A stretch of DNA of 14,302 nt from Treponema sp. (GTDB taxonomy: Bacteria > Spirochaetota > Spirochaetia > Treponematales > Breznakiellaceae), in assembly GCA_020216655.1 (NCBI GenBank), contig JAIWNU010000145.1, positions 1-14,302 on the forward strand, written 5' to 3'. Position 1 is the first letter of the stretch. Each line of letters begins with the position of its first letter. The position numbers were made by a program, and so were the translations under genes. This document shows, one piece after another, positions 7,668-14,302 of the stretch. The notes under the pieces are model-generated. The model was not told the origin of the DNA. It did no database searches and worked only from the letters and a program-made list of their open reading frames with translations.

Positions 7668-9488
7668 ATGACTGGCTGGCTCATTGCAGTAATCTATGGT
7701 GTCCGCGCCTTATTGGGCTCACTGTTTCAGATTGGTCCCTTTTGGTTAAGCATAGCGGCCGGGATACTCGCCGGATCTCAATCATTGGTTACGGCGGTCT
7801 TATCGCGGGGGTCTGCGAAAGCGAGGATGACAAAGGTGATGCAGAACCTGATTGACCTTGCATCCTGGGTGCTGCTCTCAGCTTTTTTCGGGCTTGATGC
7901 CTCTATGAGCGGTTCTTCATTATTTTCACCCTGGGCCCTTCTCATTGTTGCGCCCATCGTGCTGAATCCCTGCGAAGCCGGTCCTTTTTCACTATTTGCT
8001 GCCGTTCTTCCTGCTGCTTTGGGCATCGCTGATGCTGCCGGAGCCTTTTCCGGCGGCAGTCCCCGCTATGGTATCTTTATTTCTGTCTTAGCCGGTTTTG
8101 CACTTGGTTCTGTTGCGCGGATGAAGGGGCTCAAGCGGAGGGCAGAACTCGACCTTGCTTTGGCAAATCAACAGGATCGGGAACGCAAAATATTGCAGCT
8201 TAAAGATGCAGAAGTAGAGATTGCTGCGCGGATCCAACGGACCCTGCTCGTAGATCAAACCGAAGAAGGACCTAAGGAAATTAAGCTAGATGCCATTACG
8301 GTGGCCTCCAACGCGGTGGACGGCGATTTTTATGGCCTTATTCCCTATAGTCCAAGCGAAATTGATGTGCTGGTGGGAGATGTGATGGGCAAAGGTGTTC
8401 CCGCAGCCCTGGTTGGCGCTGCCCTTAAAGGGGCCTTTCTGCGGCAGGCCTTACGGCTTATCGTGGAACATCAAGGGCGTCTTCCTACTCCGGGAGAGCT
8501 TGTTACCGCTGTACATGGATCTATTGTGGACCAACTCATGGACCTGGACCGGTTTGCAACCCTTCAGTATATTCGCTTTAATACTAAAAAACTCACCATG
8601 ACCTATGTGGATTGCGGGCACACCCCCTTTATTCACTACGATGCAAGTCTTGGGGTCTGTTGGGTTCTTAAGGGTACCAACCTTCCGATTGGTTTTACCG
8701 ATGAACAGGTGTACCATTCCTATGAAATACCCCTTTCGCCGGCGGACCGTCTGCTTTTTTATTCCGATGGAATCAGCGAAGCAAGCAATGAAAAGAAAGA
8801 ACTCTTCGGGGAATGGCGGCTTGCGGACATTTTACGGCAGAACGCCTATTTAGAACCACGGGAACTCCTGCGACGGATATTGAATACTGCTATGTTTTTT
8901 GCCTCCGCTGAAGGATTTAGAGATGATGTTACCTGTATTGCGGTAGCAATGGATCCCAAAGCTCGGTCAGAAATTAAAAAGTCACGGGAATTTTCCTGCG
9001 AGATGCAAAGCCTCGCGGGGGTCCGTTCATTCATCAACCTGGTGCTTCCTGAGAATCTTGAAACTGCCAGAAAGACTGCAATTACTGAATCGGTACTGGA
9101 AGCGACTGAGCGGGTGCTGCAGCACCTCAAAGCGATCCAAACAGATAAACCCAAGCCTGTCATGGTCGCGTGGGAAGAAGCAGGAGAACTATGCGCTGGC
9201 GCAGTGTACGAGAAGGGCGCACAAGAAACAACCGATAAGCTTCCCGCTGAGGCTGATGAACTGGAAGAACTGCCGGGAAATGATTCCCTGCCCACACTTA
9301 TGGCTTATCGATTGGAATACCGCAGTACCGATACATGGATCAGCATCCGTATTTTGTACCATGGAGCAGCCTTACCCCAACAGCGAGGAAAAGCACTGGA
9401 TATCTGCAAAGCACACAAACCTGATTCAGTCTATGTAGCCCAAGGGCAGGATAACCTTGCTATGGTAGGGTTGGTCTTTTATATGTAG
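7668..9488 (+). CDS. Membrane-anchored SpoIIE/RsbU-type PP2C phosphatase with degenerate GHKL-like C-terminus
   Basis: The 606-residue protein is a probable signalling Ser/Thr phosphatase. Such enzymes usually dephosphorylate an anti-sigma-factor antagonist of the STAS type. About six hydrophobic segments fill residues 4-150. A charged helix (about 152-195, containing AARIQRTLL) links to the catalytic domain at about 205-428. Metal-binding acidic residues fit D220 (DGDFYG), D238 (VGDVMGKGVPAAL), D367 (YSDGISEA) and D419/D420 (FRDDVT). The N-terminal membrane part has no recognisable sensor motif. Residues from about 440 to 606 follow the RsbW-like GHKL kinase pattern, but the N-box Asn is replaced by R482 and the Asp-x-Gly-x-Gly motif is missing, so this domain probably does not bind ATP in the usual way. 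No STAS or sigma-factor gene is adjacent. It lies 27 bases after the HAD gene and 21 before purB. Confidence 0.88.
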   Translation: MTGWLIAVIYGVRALLGSLFQIGPFWLSIAAGILAGSQSLVTAVLSRGSAKARMTKVMQNLIDLASWVLLSAFFGLDASMSGSSLFSPWALLIVAPIVLNPCEAGPFSLFAAVLPAALGIADAAGAFSGGSPRYGIFISVLAGFALGSVARMKGLKRRAELDLALANQQDRERKILQLKDAEVEIAARIQRTLLVDQTEEGPKEIKLDAITVASNAVDGDFYGLIPYSPSEIDVLVGDVMGKGVPAALVGAALKGAFLRQALRLIVEHQGRLPTPGELVTAVHGSIVDQLMDLDRFATLQYIRFNTKKLTMTYVDCGHTPFIHYDASLGVCWVLKGTNLPIGFTDEQVYHSYEIPLSPADRLLFYSDGISEASNEKKELFGEWRLADILRQNAYLEPRELLRRILNTAMFFASAEGFRDDVTCIAVAMDPKARSEIKKSREFSCEMQSLAGVRSFINLVLPENLETARKTAITESVLEATERVLQHLKAIQTDKPKPVMVAWEEAGELCAGAVYEKGAQETTDKLPAEADELEELPGNDSLPTLMAYRLEYRSTDTWISIRILYHGAALPQQRGKALDICKAHKPDSVYVAQGQDNLAMVGLVFYM

Positions 9489-9509
9489 GTTTGACAAAAA
9501 CCGCAAAAT

Positions 9510-11018
9510 ATGCCATGGTTCCGTATGCAAGCCCGCAGCATTTTTCAGAATATATCCCCTATAGATCATCGATATTCTCTTTCGGAAAAAAATCTTTTTG
9601 ACGCCCTTGTTCCCTGGATTTCGGAGGAAGCGGCGGTTTCTTCCTGCGTCAAGGCGGAGATTGCCCTGGTTAAGGCCCACCTGACCCTCCGAGGTCAGGA
9701 TACCCAGGAGATGTTAACAGCCCTGAAAAAGGCCGAAGCCTCCATTGACCCAGAAATGGTATATGCGGAGGAAGAAAAAACCCGCCATAACATTCGTGCG
9801 TTAGTAAACGTACTCAAAAAAGCGGTACCCGAAGCGGTGGCCCCTTTGGTGCACCTGGGAGCTACCAGTGTGGACATCCTGGATACGGCCCTGGCCTACC
9901 GGATGAAAGGGGTGACGCGTCAGGTGGTGCTGCCTCTTCTCAAAAAACTGGAGCTCGCTCTCTGTGATTTGGTAGACCGGGAGGCCGAAACTCCCCAGGT
10001 TGGCCGGACCCATGGGCAGCATGCGGTTCCTATAACCGTGGGTTTTGCCCTTTCCGAATACGTTTCCCGTCTCGGAAAGTCAATTTTAGAAATTGATGAA
10101 CGTTCAAAACAACTTAAAGGAAAGTTAGCCGGTGCGGTGGGCGCCTATAATGCCACGAGCGTTCTCATTAAGGACCCTGAAGCTCTTGAACGGCTTTATC
10201 TTTCTGAGCTGGGCCTTGAGCCCTCAGAGCATTCTACCCAGCTCGTAGAACCCGAATACCTCTTGAGGCTCCTTTTAGAATTTAATGTGGCCTTCGGTAT
10301 TATTGCAAACCTGGCGGACGACCTGCGAAATCTGCAGCGGACTGAAATCGGAGAATTGCGGGAAAACTTTGGTGCTGATCAGGTGGGTTCCTCTACTATG
10401 CCACAGAAACGGAACCCCTGGAATTCGGAACATGTGAAAAGCCTCTGGAAGGCCTTTAGTCCCCGGGTCATGACCTTCTTTATGGACCAAATCAGCGAAC
10501 ACCAGCGGGATCTTACCAATTCGGCAAGCCAGCGTTTTGTGGCTGACTATGTGGCAGGCTTCTGCCAGGCCGTAGAGCGGATGACCTCCGTAGTTCAGGG
10601 CCTTGGTGTGGATCGGGAACGGCTCATGTACAACTTGCGGGGCGGCCCCGGCAGCGAAGCCGGAAAGCCCGGCGAAGCAGGGCAAGCGGTCCGCGCCGGC
10701 CAAGGTTCCGGAATCGTCGGCGGCGTCCTTGCAGAACCGGCTTATATACTCCTCGCAGAAACCGGCGTTTCCGATGCTCACGAAGTTATCCGCCGAATTA
10801 CCCTTAAAGCCGAACAGCAGGCTCTTACTTTTGCAGAAGCCCTGGAACAGGAGCCAGAGATTCTTGCCCGCATCGGAGGCAAGATGGCCGAGCTCGGCCT
10901 AGTGCCCTCTGCCGCAGATGCCCTGTTCTTTTTCCGCCAGCCCGAGCGGTACTGCGGCCTAGCGGTTAAAAAGGCCAGGACGCTTGCGGCCAAATACCGC
11001 CGGCTCATGTCCGAATAA
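9510..11018 (+). CDS. purB: Adenylosuccinate lyase with Gly/Ala-rich insertion
   Basis: This fumarase/aspartase-superfamily lyase releases fumarate from SAICAR in IMP synthesis and from adenylosuccinate in the last step to AMP. The N-terminal ISPIDHRYS matches the PurB start region. Conserved elements are RHNIRALV (about 92-99), HLGATSVDILDT, GRTHGQHAVP with H168 and H171, and the signature loop GSSTMPQKRNP (293-303) with the likely catalytic S295. HQRDLTNSASQRF follows. At 502 residues it is longer than most PurB proteins (about 430-480). Part of the excess is a Gly/Ala/Glu-rich stretch at about 377-403, between the helix ending in YNL and GGVLAEPAYILLA; the flanking core looks intact. The ATG at 9510 has no convincing Shine-Dalgarno sequence, and the in-frame ATG at 9525 is an alternative. 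A hairpin terminator follows the stop. Confidence 0.94.
   Translation: MPWFRMQARSIFQNISPIDHRYSLSEKNLFDALVPWISEEAAVSSCVKAEIALVKAHLTLRGQDTQEMLTALKKAEASIDPEMVYAEEEKTRHNIRALVNVLKKAVPEAVAPLVHLGATSVDILDTALAYRMKGVTRQVVLPLLKKLELALCDLVDREAETPQVGRTHGQHAVPITVGFALSEYVSRLGKSILEIDERSKQLKGKLAGAVGAYNATSVLIKDPEALERLYLSELGLEPSEHSTQLVEPEYLLRLLLEFNVAFGIIANLADDLRNLQRTEIGELRENFGADQVGSSTMPQKRNPWNSEHVKSLWKAFSPRVMTFFMDQISEHQRDLTNSASQRFVADYVAGFCQAVERMTSVVQGLGVDRERLMYNLRGGPGSEAGKPGEAGQAVRAGQGSGIVGGVLAEPAYILLAETGVSDAHEVIRRITLKAEQQALTFAEALEQEPEILARIGGKMAELGLVPSAADALFFFRQPERYCGLAVKKARTLAAKYRRLMSE
10638..10718 (+). other. GC-rich in-frame insertion within purB
   Basis: About 27 codons encode a Gly/Ala/Glu/Lys-rich stretch with a loose Gly-x-x rhythm (GSEAGKPGEAGQ). 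By my count 61 of 81 bases are G or C, about 75%. Comparison with the usual PurB pattern, in which the helix is followed directly by a GG-(V/L)-x-AEP segment, suggests extra sequence. Boundaries are approximate. Confidence 0.6.
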
Positions 11019-11030
11019 CTATGGAATAAT

Positions 11031-11054
11031 GGCGCCCCTGTGGGCGCCTTTTTT
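11031..11054 (+). terminator. Intrinsic terminator between purB and guaB
   Basis: GGCGCCC (11031-11037) pairs with GGGCGCC (11042-11048) across a four-base loop and is followed directly by TTTTTT. It begins 12 bases after the purB stop. Transcription into guaB therefore needs either read-through or a promoter in the 56 bases that remain. Confidence 0.88.
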
Positions 11055-11096
11055 GTATACCGGGCCCTGAGGGGCTCCGTACCTGTGTTTACCGAA

Positions 11097-11101
11097 AGGA
11101 G
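11097..11101 (+). promoter_or_regulatory. Ribosome binding site of guaB
   Basis: AGGAG lies nine bases before the ATG at 11111. A nearer ATG at 11103 is in a different frame, so this site selects the annotated start, which also gives the canonical N-terminus [12 protein letters not shown]. Confidence 0.6.
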
Positions 11102-11110
11102 AATGAAACC

Positions 11111-12547
11111 ATGTTTAGGGAAGCCTATTCCTACGATGACGTGTTGTTGGTCCCCGCATACTCGGAAGTCCTGCCGAAAGAATGCGATGTCAGGACCACC
11201 CTCTGCGCTGATATCAAACTGAATGTCCCGATTATTTCCGCTGCCATGGACACGGTCACCGAAGAGCGGCTTGCCATCGCCATTGCGTTGGAAGGGGGAG
11301 CCGGGGTTATTCATCGGAACCTAAAACCTGAAGTCCAAGCTCAGCAGGTGGCCAATGTAAAGCGGTACCTCAATTGGGTTATCGATGCGCCGGTGACGGT
11401 TACCTCAGACGCTACCATCCGGGACGTTAAGGCCCTGATGGATAAATACCGGGTTTCGGGCATGCCGGTCCTCGATGCGGACCAGCGTCTTGTGGGTATT
11501 ATTACCGGACGGGACCTGCGGTTCTGCCGGGACGATTCCCTCTCTGTTAAGGATGTAATGACCAAGGAACCCGTGGTGGAACAGGGTGATCCATCCCCCG
11601 CCAGCGCCCGGGAAAAATTCGACAGGCACCGGATCGAAAAACTCCCCGTGGTAGATGCCCAGGGGCGCCTTACGGGTCTTATCACCGTAAAGGATATGGA
11701 AAAACATGAACGCTTTCCCCGGGCAGCCCTGGACAAGTCGGGCCGGCTCATCGTCGGTGCTGCCGTATCTCCCCAGGATTACGATGTCCGCTGTCCCCTC
11801 CTTAAGCAGGCCCGGGTAGACTTTGTGGTCCTTGATACAGCTCATGGGGACACAAAAAGCGTCCAGGACGCGGTCCGGGGCATAAAGGCAAAATATGGGA
11901 TTCCCGTCATCGGCGGGAATGTGGCTACCAAAGAGGGAACCCGGCGCCTCATCGATGCAGGAGCCGACGCAGTCAAGGTCGGTATCGGGCCCGGTTCCAT
12001 CTGTACTACCCGGATTGTGGCCGGCGTCGGGGTTCCCCAGTTTACCGCCGTGTACGACTGCGCCGAGGAAGCGGCCAAGTCTGGCATCCCGGTCATTGCC
12101 GACGGTGGCATTAAGTTTTCCGGGGATATTACCAAGGCTATCGCCGCGGGCGCCTCGGTTGTTATGATTGGGAACCTTTTTGCGGGACTTAAGGAAGCCC
12201 CCGGCCGGGAAATTATTTTCGACGGCCGGATCTACAAGGAATACCGTGGTATGGGAAGCCTCGGGGCTATCGCAGAAGGTTCAGGGGACCGGTACCAGAT
12301 TGGCAAGGATGAGACCCCAGTCCCCGAGGGGATCGAAGGCCGGGTGCCCTACAAGGGCGAGCTGCGCCATTTCCTGCACCAGCTGGTGGCGGGCCTTAAA
12401 AAAGGCATGGGCTACTGTGGCACAAAATCTATAGAAGAGTTGAAGACTTACCGTAATTTCGTTAAGATAACCGCCGCAGGCCTCCGGGAAAGTCATGCCC
12501 ACGATGTAACCATAACCCAGGAAGCGCCGAATTATTCCCGTTCCTAG
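11111..12547 (+). CDS. guaB: IMP dehydrogenase
   Basis: This cytoplasmic enzyme oxidises IMP to XMP with NAD+, the first committed step to GMP. The 478-residue length is typical. The TIM barrel starts with [17 protein letters not shown] and [10 protein letters not shown] tandem CBS (Bateman) module at about 90-200 interrupts the barrel and is the usual site for nucleotide regulation. The catalytic loop is [10 protein letters not shown] with nucleophile C298. The phosphate-binding region [11 protein letters not shown] (330-340), the R394-Y395 flap dyad in GSGDRYQ, and the [11 protein letters not shown] segment are present. The C-terminus ends [12 protein letters not shown], as expected for bacterial IMPDH. 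It follows the purB terminator, and its stop TAG is part of the purA ribosome binding site, so it is coupled to purA. No damage is seen. Confidence 0.98.
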   Translation: MFREAYSYDDVLLVPAYSEVLPKECDVRTTLCADIKLNVPIISAAMDTVTEERLAIAIALEGGAGVIHRNLKPEVQAQQVANVKRYLNWVIDAPVTVTSDATIRDVKALMDKYRVSGMPVLDADQRLVGIITGRDLRFCRDDSLSVKDVMTKEPVVEQGDPSPASAREKFDRHRIEKLPVVDAQGRLTGLITVKDMEKHERFPRAALDKSGRLIVGAAVSPQDYDVRCPLLKQARVDFVVLDTAHGDTKSVQDAVRGIKAKYGIPVIGGNVATKEGTRRLIDAGADAVKVGIGPGSICTTRIVAGVGVPQFTAVYDCAEEAAKSGIPVIADGGIKFSGDITKAIAAGASVVMIGNLFAGLKEAPGREIIFDGRIYKEYRGMGSLGAIAEGSGDRYQIGKDETPVPEGIEGRVPYKGELRHFLHQLVAGLKKGMGYCGTKSIEELKTYRNFVKITAAGLRESHAHDVTITQEAPNYSRS

Positions 12548-12550
12548 GAG
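12546..12550 (+). promoter_or_regulatory. purA ribosome binding site overlapping the guaB stop
   Basis: AGGAG shares bases with the TAG stop of guaB (12545-12547) and lies six bases before the purA ATG. This arrangement favours reinitiation and coupled expression. Confidence 0.65.
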
Positions 12551-12556
12551 AAACCC

Positions 12557-13783
12557 ATGAATGTAGTCGTTATCGGAGCCCAATGGGGCGACGAAGGCAA
12601 GGGCAAAATTGTCGATTACCTTGCCAGGGAAGCCCAGATTATTGTCCGCTATTCTGGCGGAGCCAATGCGGGCCACACCATCGTGATCGGTGCGGAACAG
12701 TACGCGCTGCATCTTATTCCCTCAGGAATCCTGTATCCAGACAAGATAGTCGTCCTCGGAGCGGGTATGGTTATCGATCCTAAGGCCCTCTTTGCGGAAT
12801 TGGAAATGCTCAAGAGCCGGGGCATCGATACCACAGGCCGGGTCTTTATTTCTGACCGGGCACACCTGGTTCTTCCCCGGTATATCGAAATTGATAAAGA
12901 ACGGGATAGGGCCCGCAAAAAGCCCATCGGAACCACCGGCCGGGGCATCGGTATAACCTATGCGATGAAGGCAGAGCGGGACAGCATCCGCATTGCTGAC
13001 CTTGACTGGAAAGACAAGATTGATGAACTTGAACCGGCAGACCGGGACTTTCTGGCCGAGTATCATGACCGCTTGAAAGCTATGGCTATCGATCTTACCT
13101 CATTCCTCGCGGGGCATAAAAACGCCCAGATCCTGTTCGAAGGCGCCCAAGGGACCCTTTTAGACCTGGATCTCGGAACCTATCCCTACGTCTCAAGCGG
13201 CATGTCCTGTGCCGCAGGGGCGGCCATCGGCGGCTGCATCGGACCGCGGAACCTGGATAAGATTCTCGGTGTCTTTAAGGCCTATTCCACCCGGGTTGGT
13301 AACGGCCCCTTCCCCAGCGAGTTCGATCCCGAAGGGGAGGGGGAACTGGAACACTATGTCCGAGAAACGGGCCGTGAGTACGGGGTAACCACCGGCCGGC
13401 CCCGCCGCTGCGGCTACCTGGACCTGGTAGCCCTCCGCTATGCCTGCAGGACGAATTCTATCGATTCCCTTGTTATGACCCACCTGGACGTGTACGACAC
13501 CATGGAAGAGATAAAAGCCTGTGTGGCCTACCGTATCGGGGAGCGGGTTGTGGAAGATTTCCCTGCATCCATCGAAGACCTTAACAAGGCGGAGCCCATA
13601 CTCCGCAGTTTCCCCGGATGGAAACAGTCCCTTAAAAATGCCCGCACCTACGAAGAACTGCATGAAAATGCCCGTCACTATATAGAGTTTATTGAGCGGT
13701 ACTGTGAAACCGAGGTCGGGATTGTGTCGGTCGGCTATGACCGCTCTGAAACCATTATCAGGAAAAGCCCGTGGACAAAATAG
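12557..13783 (+). CDS. purA: Adenylosuccinate synthetase
   Basis: This enzyme joins IMP and aspartate using GTP to form adenylosuccinate, the substrate PurB converts to AMP. The 408-residue length is slightly below the usual 425-435. [11 protein letters not shown] (7-17) carries catalytic D12 and the GTP-binding loop. H40 in NAGHT is the expected second catalytic residue. [29 protein letters not shown] and [13 protein letters not shown], which bind IMP and aspartate, are intact. The C-terminal base-recognition region is represented by MTHLDVYD and [10 protein letters not shown]. The ATG has a strong Shine-Dalgarno sequence overlapping the guaB stop. The gene overlaps the proposed guaA GTG start by 13 bases. 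GTP dependence links AMP synthesis to the GMP branch made by its neighbours. Confidence 0.98.
   Translation: MNVVVIGAQWGDEGKGKIVDYLAREAQIIVRYSGGANAGHTIVIGAEQYALHLIPSGILYPDKIVVLGAGMVIDPKALFAELEMLKSRGIDTTGRVFISDRAHLVLPRYIEIDKERDRARKKPIGTTGRGIGITYAMKAERDSIRIADLDWKDKIDELEPADRDFLAEYHDRLKAMAIDLTSFLAGHKNAQILFEGAQGTLLDLDLGTYPYVSSGMSCAAGAAIGGCIGPRNLDKILGVFKAYSTRVGNGPFPSEFDPEGEGELEHYVRETGREYGVTTGRPRRCGYLDLVALRYACRTNSIDSLVMTHLDVYDTMEEIKACVAYRIGERVVEDFPASIEDLNKAEPILRSFPGWKQSLKNARTYEELHENARHYIEFIERYCETEVGIVSVGYDRSETIIRKSPWTK
13760..13763 (+). promoter_or_regulatory. guaA ribosome binding site inside purA
   Basis: AGGA lies seven bases before the GTG at 13771 and inside the last codons of purA. It supports the GTG as the guaA start. 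Confidence 0.5.
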
Positions 13784-14302
13784 TCATCCTCGATTTCGGC
13801 AGCCAGACCACCCAGCTCATCGGCCGCCGTATCCGGGAGTTTGGTGTCTATACCGACATCGTGCCGGGGGATGCCCCCCTTACCTGTACGGTTCTGGACG
13901 GAGCCAAGGGCATCATCCTGTCCGGCTCCCCTTCGTCGGTGTACGATGAAGGGGCCCCCGTGCCTGATCCGGCGGTGTATACCACGGGCCTTCCCATCTT
14001 AGGCATTTGCTACGGACTGCAGCGAATGACCGCTGACCACGGGGGCCGTGTGGAGCCCCTGCCTGAACGGGAGTACGGCGGCGTCAAGGTGACCCTGGAT
14101 ACGGCCGCTGTCACAGCGGACGCCTCCGCCGCGGCCGCGGCCGCCGCGGGCTCTGCCAGCTCTGCCGGCGCCGGCACCGGCGCTGCCAGTGCCAGCGGTC
14201 TAAACACCAGCTTAAGCGCCGGTAAGGCCGCGGCCTTTCTCGCGGGCTTCCCCGGCGGCGGCGCAGGAAACAGTGGTACTGCCGGGGCCGGCGGCGCAGT
14301 TA
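13771..14302 (+). CDS. guaA: GMP synthase (glutamine-hydrolysing), N-terminal part with Ala/Gly-rich insertion; runs off window
   Basis: GuaA aminates XMP to GMP using ATP and ammonia from glutamine. Only the first 177 codons are in the window. The GTG start gives [20 protein letters not shown], the standard GuaA N-terminus; it overlaps purA by 13 bases and has AGGA seven bases upstream. The class I glutaminase domain shows [12 protein letters not shown] and the nucleophile elbow LGICYGLQ with C80, then [19 protein letters not shown]. After about residue 110 a normal GuaA would soon reach a LF-x-G-x-P turn and a WMSHGD motif. Instead there are about 45 residues dominated by Ala, Gly, Ser and Thr, then AFLAGFP, which resembles the expected turn, then more Gly/Ala to the window end. 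The frame stays open. The His-Glu of the glutaminase triad, the ATP-pyrophosphatase domain and the dimerisation domain lie outside, so function cannot be confirmed. Confidence 0.9.
   Translation, partial: MDKIVILDFGSQTTQLIGRRIREFGVYTDIVPGDAPLTCTVLDGAKGIILSGSPSSVYDEGAPVPDPAVYTTGLPILGICYGLQRMTADHGGRVEPLPEREYGGVKVTLDTAAVTADASAAAAAAAGSASSAGAGTGAASASGLNTSLSAGKAAAFLAGFPGGGAGNSGTAGAGGAV
14101..14302 (+). repeat. GC-rich low-complexity segment coding for Ala/Gly/Ser in guaA
   Basis: By my count 152 of 202 bases are G or C, about 75%. The segment encodes a run of eight Ala (residues 120-127) followed by Gly/Ala/Ser-rich sequence. It contains two palindromes, of 14 bases (14128-14141) and 12 bases (14164-14175). 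No exact tandem repeat unit is evident; it reads as degenerate GCN/GGN-rich codon expansion. The right boundary is outside the window. Confidence 0.8.

Noticed and set aside
9491..9496. Perfect TTGACA resembling a -35 box before purB
   Set aside because: No acceptable -10 hexamer occurs 16-18 bases downstream, and a start site there would fall after the purB ATG at 9510. Probably chance.
11055..11110. Purine riboswitch or attenuator leader before guaB
   Set aside because: The 56 bases after the terminator are too short for a purine aptamer, and I see no aptamer-like stems or loops.
14010..14207. Ala-rich open frame on the - strand over the guaA insertion
   Set aside because: It is the complement of GC-rich repeats in guaA; Ala codons read antisense give Gly, Arg and Ala. 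The forward frame has a clear enzyme match upstream.
14101..14302. Frameshift or assembly error as explanation of the guaA low-complexity region
   Set aside because: The frame remains open and contains a family-like turn (AFLAGFP) in the same frame as the N-terminus; the other two frames meet stops and show no GuaA motif. An assembly error in GC-rich sequence cannot be wholly excluded.

Overview
The window reads as an ordinary chromosomal stretch of a diderm (Gram-negative-type) bacterium. The envelope evidence is a secreted protein that ends in a beta-barrel-like C-terminal aromatic signal. GC content looks moderate (about half). A membrane-anchored RsbU/SpoIIE-type PP2C phosphatase and a small poorly conserved outer-membrane-type barrel would suit a spirochaete, possibly a free-living or gut Treponema-like lineage. 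That placement is an inference from general character, not from a marker gene. No mobile element, CRISPR array, rRNA or tRNA was seen.

Layout. (1) Positions 1-5499, + strand: the 3' part of gltB (N-terminus cut off by the window edge) and complete gltD, the two subunits of NADPH-dependent glutamate synthase. They are separated by one base and end at a strong bidirectional hairpin terminator (5552-5590). (2) Positions 5600-6730, - strand: a predicted outer-membrane beta-barrel protein preceded by a small two-helix membrane protein; the pair may be co-transcribed. (3) Positions 6813-9488, + strand: a Cof-type HAD phosphatase and a multi-pass SpoIIE-family Ser/Thr phosphatase with a degenerate GHKL-like C-terminal domain. 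(4) Positions 9510-14302, + strand: purB, guaB, purA and the start of guaA.

The last block gathers the four enzymes that convert IMP to AMP (purA, purB) and to GMP (guaB, guaA). An intrinsic terminator lies between purB and guaB, so guaB-purA-guaA may be a separate or attenuated unit. guaB/purA and purA/guaA are joined by tight or overlapping junctions. GltBD makes glutamate from glutamine and 2-oxoglutarate, while GuaA consumes glutamine, so the window is largely nitrogen and purine metabolism.

The most unusual signal is a long, in-frame, about 75% GC, Ala/Gly/Ser-rich low-complexity segment inside the glutaminase domain of GuaA (from about 14101 to the window end). A smaller segment of similar GC and style lies inside PurB (about 10638-10718). 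The core motifs visible around both are intact, so they look like tolerated insertions and not decay. The GuaA insertion runs off the window, so its full length and the gene's integrity cannot be judged here. I did not find a clear new defence or mobile system.
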